A DNA stretch of 64,000 bases from Gadus chalcogrammus (Eukaryota; Chordata; Actinopteri; Gadiformes; Gadidae), in contig NC_079419.1 of the NCBI RefSeq assembly GCF_026213295.1, positions 18,386,061 to 18,450,060 of the forward strand. Direction: 5' to 3'. The position numbers were made by a program, and so were the translations under genes. Below the pieces are notes generated by a model. The model made no database searches. It saw nothing but the letters and a program-made list of their open reading frames with translations, and was not told where the DNA came from. Shown one piece after another: positions 57,058 to 64,000 of this stretch. The number at the start of each line of letters is the position of its first letter. Position 1 is the first letter of the stretch.

Positions 57058-60000
57058 ATGGACAGGAAGACATTGTTTTCTTTGTGGGCTCAACTGACCC
57101 CTGCTTCCATCATGATGGCGGACAGGGAGTCCTACACCGAGGTGACCAGGTTCGTCCCCGCCCCCCCTACTGAGGCCAAGCCCCCGGGCCTTAACCCCCG
57201 CTACCCTCGTGGGGCTAGGCTGCCCCGGTTGGCTGTGGCTGAGGAGGCTGACGGCCAGGAAGCCTGGATCCAGGCGGCCCACTCCGACACCGTGTCCCTC
57301 TGTGCACGGGCTCTGGGTGCCGCCTCGAGCCAGGAGACTTCCCCGGGCCAAACCCCCCCAGGTGAAGGAGATGTATAGTTTGGTGTATAGCAAATATAAT
57401 TGAAGTATACAAAAGTTATTACAAGTATACTTTTACTTTTTGTGCTTAATTAAAAGTATGTTTAACGTATGTACTTTTCAAAAGTGTACTTCATAATAAA
57501 TGTCATTAAGTTCCACTTTAATGTACTGAAAAAAGGTATACTAATTCTGAAATACTTAAAGTGGTATTGCATTGTACTTATAAAACGTGTACTTTATTGT
57601 AAGTGTATTGTAAATTGTATGTATGTGTACTTAGAAAAAGTATACTTAATAGCAAAGTAGAAGTGTATTTTAGTATACATGCAGAAAGTTAATCTCAAGT
57701 TGTATTAGAGTTAGGGCTTTGACTTTTGCCCAAAAATCATATTCGAAGTTCGTTTGTTTATAAATATTAATATTCAAATATATTTGAATATTTATTAATA
57801 ATATTTTGACCATTAAATGCCTTCAGTAAGACCTGGGCTGAATCCCAATACTTAGTACATACTATTTCTGTTCAGTGTCTACTGAACAGAAGCGTTCTAC
57901 GCATAGCTGAAGACCGTACGGTCTACAGCTATGCGTAGAACGCTTCTGAACGCTTCCGAACACCGCCGAAACTTCACCGGATGTTTGGAGATGACGTATC
58001 TCCCCTCAGATGCCGGCAAAACTACCATGATAAGTTACCTGTTTTCCGTCTGGTCATCGTTGCTATAAAATAAAAAATGTCTCTTTTTACTTAATTACTT
58101 ACTTTACTTTTTTACTATTTTTAATGACTCTTTTTTCGCCGCTTTCTACAATGTCTTTCTAAGCCGCTGTTGGTAGTGTCGGGTCAGCCATCACTTCTTC
58201 GTTCGTTACCAGACTCCGGTTGCATTGTGGGATAGCGTAGTGACCTCCTGTTGTATACTGTGGCGGTAGTACCAATGGGTAGTACGCATTCTTTAACGTT
58301 TTCCGTACTACACAATGCGTACTGAGCATTCGGACGCGCTATATTTGTGGTGTACCACAAAATGCATACTATAAGTATGAGTATTCGGATTCAGCCCTGG
58401 ATTGGGTTTTGCAAGGTTTGTTTACCGGCATGGCTATGGTTACCGGTCTTGCGTGTTCCAACGGTTTATTGGGTTTCTGATAAATCGCTGTCTAATCAAT
58501 ACTTCATTCACTGCCTCCTCCGTCGTCATTACAATATTATGAATAGACTGCGTCGGGTTCTCCGACGTCTCTCCCTCTTGGCCTGCCCATAACAGGTTCG
58601 AATATTAAGGGCTGCCTAATATTTGTTCGAATTTTGATTTATTTTTTTATATTCTAATTATATTCTAATTACGAAGTTCGAAGTCAAAGCCCTTATTAGA
58701 GTCCCTTAGAAAAATTGCAAATAGGTGGTCATTTAGTGTACTTATGTTAGTACACTTATTTTGAAGTCCTGTGTACTACACTATTAAAATGCTTTATTAA
58801 AGTGTACTTCATTTCCCCTCATTAGAAGTGGCTGACCCTGACCACCATCGTGGGTCTAGGCTGCCCTGGTTGGCTGCCCCAGCCGCTGGCAGCAACGAGA
58901 GGATCGTCCTCCGCCCCCCCACTGAGGCCAAGCCCCCTGGCCTTAACCCCCGCTACCCTCGTGGGTCTAGGCTGCCCCGGTTGGCTGCCCCAGCCGCTGG
59001 CGCCAGCGACAGGATCGTCCTCCGCCCCCCTACTGAGGCCAAGCCCCCGGGCCTTAACCCCCGCTACCCTCGTGGGTCTAGGCTGCCCCGGTTGGCTGTG
59101 GCTGAGGAGGCTGACGGCCAGGAAGCCTGGATCACGGCGGCCCACTCCGACACCGTGTCCCCCCGTGCACGGGCTCTGGGTGCCGCCTCGAGACAGGAGA
59201 CTTCCCCGGGCCAAACCCCCCCAGGTGAAGAAGTTGTATACTTTAGTGCAGGGGTACTCAAGTAGAAATGATGAGGGGCCACAACATTTTTTTTCAGTGA
59301 CTCAAGGGGCCATTTATTGGGACCGTGTAAATTACGTGCTTACGTCTCTGCGTCTAAAACGACCCTAAATCGGCCTTGACTATATATATTTTTAATAATT
59401 AAAAAAACTTTTCAAAACAGCTCGAGGGCCATTAATAGACACCCCGCGGGCCACAAAAGGCCCGTGGGCCGCTACTTGAGTATGACGTTTAGTGTATTGC
59501 AAATATAATTAAAGTATACAAAAGTATACTTTCACTTTTTGTGCTTAAATTAAAGTATGTTTAACGTATTTACTTTTCAAAATTGTACTTCGCAATAAAT
59601 GTCATTTCCAAAGTTCCACTTTAATGTACTGAAAAAAAAGTACACTAATTCTGAAATTCTGACTTAAAGTGGTATTGCATTGTACTTATAAAAAGTGTAC
59701 TTTATTGTAAGTGTATTGTAAATTGTACGTATGTGGACTTAGAAAAAGTATACTGAATAGCAAAGTACTTTAGTATACTTGCAGAAGGTTAATCTCAAAT
59801 TGTATTACAGTGCCTTAGAAAAATTGCGAATACGTTTTTTATTAAAGTGTACTTAAATTCCCCTCATTAGAAGTGGCGGACCCTGACAGGATCGTCCTCC
59901 GCCCTACTGAGGCCAAGCCCCCACATAGACCCCCAGGTGAACCAATAGTACACTCTATTGTAGTACAAATATAATTGAAGTATACAAAAGTTATTCCAAG

Positions 60001-62276
60001 TATATTTGTTGCTTTAAAGTATGCTTAACGTGTACTATTAAAGTGTCCTTCACAGTGGATCTGCGGGACACCTCGCTGAGCTCCGCCTCCTCGTCCCGGA
60101 ACGCCGCTGCCTCCGCCCGCCGCCGGGCGCTCAGAGGCGCCGAGGCAGACCACTCTGGGACGGAGCGCTCCCAATCCGCCAACGGCCAGAGGTCCCAGGC
60201 CCCAGGCAGGATCGTCCTCCGCCTCCCTACTGAGGCCAAGCCCCCGGGCCTTAACCCCCGCTACCCTCGTGGGTCTAGGCTCCCCTGGTTGGCTGCCCCA
60301 GCCGCTGGCGCCAACGACAGGATCGTCCTCCGCCCCCCTACTGAGGCCAAGCCCCCGGGCCTTAAACCCCGACACCGTGTCCCTCTGTGCACGGGCTCTG
60401 GGTGCCGCCTCGAGCCAGGATACTTCCCCGGGCCAAACCCCCCCAGGTGAAGAAGTCGTATACTTTAGTGTATTGCAAATATAATTGAAGCATACAAAAG
60501 TTATGACAAGTATACTTTTACTTTTTGTGCTTAATTAAAAGTATGTTTAACGTATGTACTTTTCAAAAGTGTACTTCATAAAAGTCATTAAGTTCCACTT
60601 TAATGTACTGAAAAAAAAGTATTCTAATTCTGAAATACTTAAAGTGGTACTGCATTGTACTTATAAAAAGTGTACTTTATTGTAAGTGTATTGTAAGTTG
60701 TACGTATGTGTACTTAGAAAAAGTATACTAAATAGCAAAGTAGAAGTGTATTTTAGTATACTTGCAGAAAGTTAATCTCAAATTGTATTAGAGTGCCTTA
60801 GAAAAATTGCAAATAGGTGGTCATTTAGTGTACTTATGTAAGTACACTTATTTTCAAGTCCTGTGTACTACACTATTAAAATGTTTTATCAAAGTGTACT
60901 TAATTTCCCCTCATTAGAAGTGGCTGACCCTGACCACCATCGTGGGGCTAGGCTGCCCCGGTTGGCTGCCCCAGCCGCTGGCGCCAACGACAGGATCGTC
61001 CTCCGCCCTACTGAGGCCGATCCCCCACATAGACCCCCAGGTGAACAAGTAGTACACTTTATTGTAGTACAAATATAATTGAAGCATACAAAAGTTATTC
61101 CAAGTATATTTGTTGCTTTAAAGTATGCTTAACGTGTACTTTTAAACAGTGTCCTTCACAGTGGATCTGTGGGACGCCCCGCTGAGCTCCGCCCCCTCTT
61201 CCTGGAACGCCGCTGCCTCCGCCCGCTGCCGGGCGCTCGGAGGCGCCGAGGCGGACCTCTCTGGGACGGAGCGCTCCCAGTTCGCCAACGGCCAGAGGTC
61301 CCAGGCCCCAGGCAGCCCGCCGGCCTCTGACGTTCCTGAAGGCGTGGCGGGCAGAGGTAAGTACGCGTTGAGCCCGTTTCCCCCTGTGCAGGAGCGTCTG
61401 AGGAACGGCAGGATCCCCCGGGAGAAGCTCCGGGGCCCGTCCCCCCACCAGGCAGGGGAAGAGGCCGGGCCCTCTGGGAAGAGGCAGATGAACGGGGGCC
61501 GCTGTTTCCCCGACCAGAGGCTGACCGCTGAGCCCGAGCTGGAGGAGAAGCTGTTGGATAGCAGAGGTAAGAATGGCATCTCTTACACAAATAAATCAAT
61601 CCAAAGTAACTTCTTTTTTTATAGGATTGAGCCTGCATACCAGAAAACTTTAATTATTAGCCCAGGCTTTTATTTGTTTCAATCCCTGAACTCAAGCGGC
61701 TTGTGTTTGGGACAGGTGTCCATATGGAACAGGCCTTTAATTCCATTGGATTTTCCTTTTGGTGAACTGATGCCATCTATTGGCGAAAGTTGGTAATGCT
61801 CTAAAATACGTCTGTGATGTTGTCACGCGACCCTGGCAAGGCGCCGGTGTCTAATTGAGACCGGCGTTTATTTTTCAAACGTGTGTGTGTGCAGATGAGG
61901 GCTCCCAGGGCTCCCTCAGCGGCCCCCAGCGAGACCCACCCGGGCCCCACCCCTTCCCCAAACCTGAGCTGGCCATGACACAGAGCCTCACTCATCAGCT
62001 CAGAGAACTGGTGAGACGCACACACACCACACACTCAGAATTTTCCCACACACACACACACACACACACAGAATTAGTCGAAGCAATCCGAACTTGTGTT
62101 TCATCTGACTGACCTGCTGTGGTTCTGAACGCAGGCAGGAGAAGATGGAAGGGCTCACGGTGCTGCGCAGTCTGGCCCAGAACCACGTGGACACGCTGCT
62201 CCCACCGCAAAGGCCTAGCTCATACCAAAGGGGAGGAAAGGCAACCAATAACTGGCGACCCGCATGCCCCCCTTAG
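57058..62276 (+). CDS. Unrecognised gene with amplified Pro/Ala-rich exons
   Basis: My model uses 57058-57361 (start ATG; in-frame TAG upstream at 57034), 58826-59224, 59871-59936, 60918-61040, 61162-61566, 61895-62010 and 62139-62276 (stop TAG), skipping the out-of-frame copy at 60056-60446. All borders are GT/AG, internal exons are phase 1-1 multiples of 3, and the joined frame is 1551 nt, 516 aa. The N-terminus MDRKTLFSLWAQLTPASIMM is unique. The middle consists of repeats of RLPRLAAPAAGA and RIVLRPPTEAKPPGLNPRY (a 37-residue period), rich in Pro, Ala and Arg and probably disordered. The C-terminal exons (LTHQLREL, LTVLRSLAQNHVDTLL) look helical. I do not recognise the family and propose no function. 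The last exon appears cut by a Gypsy element, so the true C-terminus may be lost. It could also be a non-coding or pseudogene relic. Confidence 0.5.
57832..58400. mobile_element. MITE nested inside the 57712-58694 element
   Basis: Starts CCTGGGCTGAATCCCAATAC and ends with the near-exact reverse complement (ATTCGGATTCAGCCCTGG at 58400); 569 bp. No clear target duplication was found. It contains a large palindrome at 57887-57948. Confidence 0.7.
57887..57948. repeat. 62-bp near-perfect palindrome
   Basis: Exact 23-bp arms at 57887-57909 and 57926-57948 surround a 16-base centre that itself contains a perfect 14-bp palindrome, AGACCGTACGGTCT (57911-57924). Only the A/A pair at 57910/57925 breaks the symmetry. 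A smaller hairpin TTCAGT...ACTGAA directly precedes it (57871-57886). Confidence 0.95.
59249..59486. mobile_element. Short hAT MITE (238 bp) in intron after exon 2
   Basis: Left end CAGGGGTACTCAAGTAG; the right end contains the inverted match CTACTTGAGTATGAC. GGGCC and GGCCC blocks lie just inside. Flanks CTTTAGTG (59241-59248) and GTTTAGTG (59487-59494) agree at 7 of 8 bases. The uninterrupted host form CTTTAGTGTATTGC occurs at about 60461-60474 in a paralogous intron. Confidence 0.85.
59495..59870. repeat. Amplified intron unit rich in AAGTATACTT-type motifs
   Basis: Closely related copies lie at about 57385-57703, 59495-59820 and 60465-60800, each directly after an exon copy, with shortened copies at about 59945-60050 and 61045-61155. 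They share landmarks TTTAACGTATGTACTTTTC, CCACTTTAATGTACTG and GTGTACTTTATTGTAAGTG. The exon and intron were thus copied together as a unit. The many palindromic GTAC cores suggest the intron unit itself descends from a mobile repeat. Confidence 0.85.
60056..60446 (+). pseudogene. Out-of-frame exon copy
   Basis: A chimeric exon copy. The first half matches the start of the exon at 61162 (VDLRDTSLSSASSS against VDLWDAPLSSAPSS) and the second half matches the repeats of the exon at 58826. It has intact acceptor (CACAG|TG) and donor (CCAG|GTGAAG) sites. However, an internal deletion (around 60365-60375, where LNPRYPRG...AHSDTV is cut to a CTTAAACCCCGACACCGTG junction) makes it 391 nt long, not a multiple of 3. 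Inclusion would shift the frame and hit a stop early in the 61162 exon. Confidence 0.7.
62040..62072. repeat. (CA)n microsatellite
   Basis: Short CA array between the last two exons of the unrecognised gene. Confidence 0.95.
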
Positions 62277-62279
62277 CCG

Positions 62280-62829
62280 TGCCCCCGAGTCGAGATATTC
62301 AGTACGAACTTCTCGCTACTGCCGCACCTGACGCACCTAGCCACCCCCCGGCCTAAACCAACAAGCTATTTTACCCAGGCAGCTAAGCGCACCTACCAGG
62401 GACACTCGTATCAAACAAATACAAAAAAAATAATAATAAAAATAAACAACCAGCCAGGCAACTGTTGGCGTCCCAAATGACGTTTACTTAGCTGCACAAC
62501 TACCAGAAATAAACAAGTCTCCAACCGCACAAAATGAACCAAACAGCTACCGTACTGTACTGAAATAACCAAACCTAATCAAATTAACTCAAATTTAAAC
62601 AGATTAATTCAACTCATAACAATTAACTGCATCTCCCCAAAGTCTGAAAAACAAGCCTGTAACATTGCTTTGTCTACTCACCGGACTGTTGACCAAACAA
62701 TGGAACGACGGAACCTCCCGGAAAGATTCCCAACTAACGTCACTCCATTCACAAATCCAATACAGGAGGGAGACTAAATCGACGCTCCAAACTCACTGTA
62801 CAAACAATTTATTGGACGAGCCCCCACTT
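62280..62829 (-). mobile_element. Ty3/Gypsy internal leader region next to the PBS
   Basis: Read on the minus strand, this stretch follows the LTR and the primer binding site, as a retrotransposon leader does. It contains a donor-like GGTGAGTAGAC at about 62676-62686 and no long open frame. Its far end (lowest coordinate, about 62210-62280) meets the last exon of the unrecognised gene. The exact junction is not visible. Confidence 0.55.
62814..62826 (-). other. Retrotransposon primer binding site (tRNA-Pro type)
   Basis: TGGGGGCTCGTCC on the minus strand, starting 3 bases after the LTR end. It equals the first 13 bases of the classic tRNA-Pro primer site used by many retroelements. Confidence 0.75.
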
Positions 62830-63231
62830 TGTTACGCACCTGGCCTAGGGGCGCCAGGCTACACAACAAAAACACGGGAGACAACAGTTTCCCAATCAAA
62901 ATAAGTATTTTAATCAAACCAATCCAATCCAAGTGCTCACATTATAATAAAAGTATGGGATGTGGAAGTCAGTAAGTCCGTAGTGTGGAGTGTGTATGCA
63001 TGAGTGGATTATAGGGGTGTGTTGTTTTAACATAAGTGTTGAAAGGTGTGCATGGCTATGGAGCTGAAAAGAACCGAGAGGGAAGGACTGGGGAAGCAGA
63101 CTCTTATAGGGCGTTGGCACCCGGGCCCAGGTGCACGCCAATCACTCCTAATGACCAATTAAGTAGGCCTAGGTCTCTGCTCCCCAGTCCTAGAAACAAA
63201 TGGAAGACACAACATACAGGGAACCGTCACA
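62830..63231 (-). repeat. Ty3/Gypsy long terminal repeat, 402 bp
   Basis: On the minus strand the LTR reads TGTGACGGTTC ... GCGTAACA with TGT/ACA ends. It contains a TATA-like CCTATAAGAGTC (about 63112-63101) and an ATTAAA polyadenylation signal (about 62915-62910) in the right order for U3-R-U5. A run of nine G (PPT) precedes it and a PBS follows it, so internal sequence lies on both sides. Confidence 0.85.
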
Positions 63232-63240
63232 CCCCCCCCC
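63232..63240 (-). other. Polypurine tract
   Basis: Nine G residues on the minus strand directly before the LTR start, the expected plus-strand primer of a Gypsy element. Confidence 0.7.
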
Positions 63241-64000
63241 ATAAAGACGGAGTCCCAAAGGGATCACCGGCAACCCATTTAACATTAGATAAATATATAC
63301 CATCTACTCTCTATCATACCCAACCTCTACTCCAATGGCCGCCTGCCCACTGTCACAGGCCTCCACCCCAGCAACCGGTACCACGGAAGCACTTTAAGGG
63401 GTGCAAGACAGACGGAGGCAAAAAGGACCAACGGAGACCGGACCTCAACTTTTGATTAGGTTTGTCAGTTAACTGGCATGTATGACAAGTTTTGACAAAT
63501 GCTGACACATCTCTCCTCATACGAGGCCAAAAGAAATGCCTAAGTAGTCTATCATAAGTTTTTCTCACACCAGCATGTCCAGATTCATTATGCGCTACTT
63601 TTAACACTGACTGGCGAAGTTTCTCTGGCAACACAATTTGGAACACTGGTTCACCCACAAACCTTCCTTTATGTGACAGCCATTTTCTCACCAACAATGA
63701 GTCCTTCAGAAAATACCCACAAGCACTGTCAAACAGCTCCTCCTCTGGCCGTACCAATGGAAATATCTCCTTCAGATAGGCATCAGCCTGCTGTTCCGCA
63801 ACCAGATCTGAACGGGTTATGGACAATGGAAAATCAGAAAGAGGTATCGAAAACTTTTCAGATACTTTTGCCTTAATTGAATCATTTAAATGAGATTTCT
63901 CTTTTAACTTAGCCATTGCACGGGTCACCGTACACGCTGTAAAAACCTCTGGGAAGTCATGTTCACATTCATCAGCTTCCTCCGTTACCAAGGGAACAGA
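63241..64000 (-). pseudogene. Ty3/Gypsy pol fragment, integrase zinc-binding end
   Basis: A minus-strand frame, open from the window edge (64000) to about 63353. It includes the pre-integrase spacer, then the H2C2 zinc-binding domain (HNESGHAGVRKTY ... CHTCQL), the N-terminal part of integrase. After about 63470 the expected integrase catalytic core is absent; degenerate sequence leads within 230 bp to the polypurine tract and LTR. The element therefore has a large internal deletion of the core and C-terminal integrase. Protease, RT and RNase H, if present, lie beyond the window. Confidence 0.85.

Larger units (their letters stand above)
57712..58694. mobile_element. hAT-like MITE in the first intron of the unrecognised gene
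   Basis: 983 bp with termini TAGGGCTTTGACTT and AAGTCAAAGCCCTT (13 of 14 matching in inverted sense), flanked by an exact 8-bp target duplication ATTAGAGT (57704-57711 and 58695-58702). The empty form TTGTATTAGAGTGCC is preserved in a paralogous intron at about 60783-60797, which confirms the insertion. No transposase. A second MITE is nested inside. Confidence 0.9.

Noticed and set aside
61357..61391. A 35-bp intron between GTAAGT at 61357 and GCAG at 61391
   Set aside because: It is too short for a vertebrate intron, and the frame reads through it without a stop, so 61162-61566 was kept as one exon.

Overview
This window is nuclear DNA from a teleost fish. It holds three ordinary vertebrate genes split by introns with GT/AG borders, many long CA/GT and CT/GA microsatellites (several over 100 bp), and fish-type mobile elements (hAT, an RTE-type LINE, an L2-like LINE, a tRNA-derived SINE, Ty3/Gypsy). 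The extreme dinucleotide-repeat load would fit a gadid (cod-like) genome, but that is inference; no species-specific marker is visible.

Layout. 1-9000: no recognisable gene, long microsatellites, then an orphan GC-rich block with four CCAAT boxes in a tandem duplicate (about 9060-9240). 10258-10760: decayed L2-like LINE. 11070-14033: probable long 3' UTR of slc25a36. 14034-29376 (minus strand): slc25a36, a mitochondrial pyrimidine-nucleotide carrier, seven coding exons, 311 aa, all exon phases checked; its introns hold a hAT element, a SINE, a TTAA-flanked MITE and microsatellites. About 33440-36956 (plus strand): marchf2, a membrane RING-CH ubiquitin ligase, four coding exons, 249 aa. 39793-44292 (minus strand): rab11b, a recycling-endosome GTPase, five coding exons, 218 aa. 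From memory, marchf2 and rab11b are also neighbours in human (19p13), and both act in endosomal trafficking.

47386-51351: a very recent tandem duplication of about 789 bp. Its first copy was later hit by a 2380-bp hAT element with an 8-bp target duplication; the second copy keeps the empty site. 53276-56644: a full-length RTE-type LINE (minus strand) flanked by a perfect 12-bp target duplication. It lies inside the first of two diverged ~190-bp direct repeats.

57058-62276 is the least explained region: a plus-strand, Pro/Ala/Arg-rich multi-exon gene candidate that I do not recognise. Its exons and surrounding introns have been copied several times; nearly all copies keep symmetrical 1-1 splice phase, one (60056-60446) is out of frame, and MITEs have inserted between copies. 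From about 62280 to the window end lies a minus-strand Ty3/Gypsy retrotransposon. Its single visible LTR has a polypurine tract on one side and a tRNA-Pro-like primer binding site on the other, which suggests two elements joined through a shared LTR.

Exon borders were derived by hand from splice sites and reading phase. Family names rest on motif recognition, not on database searches.
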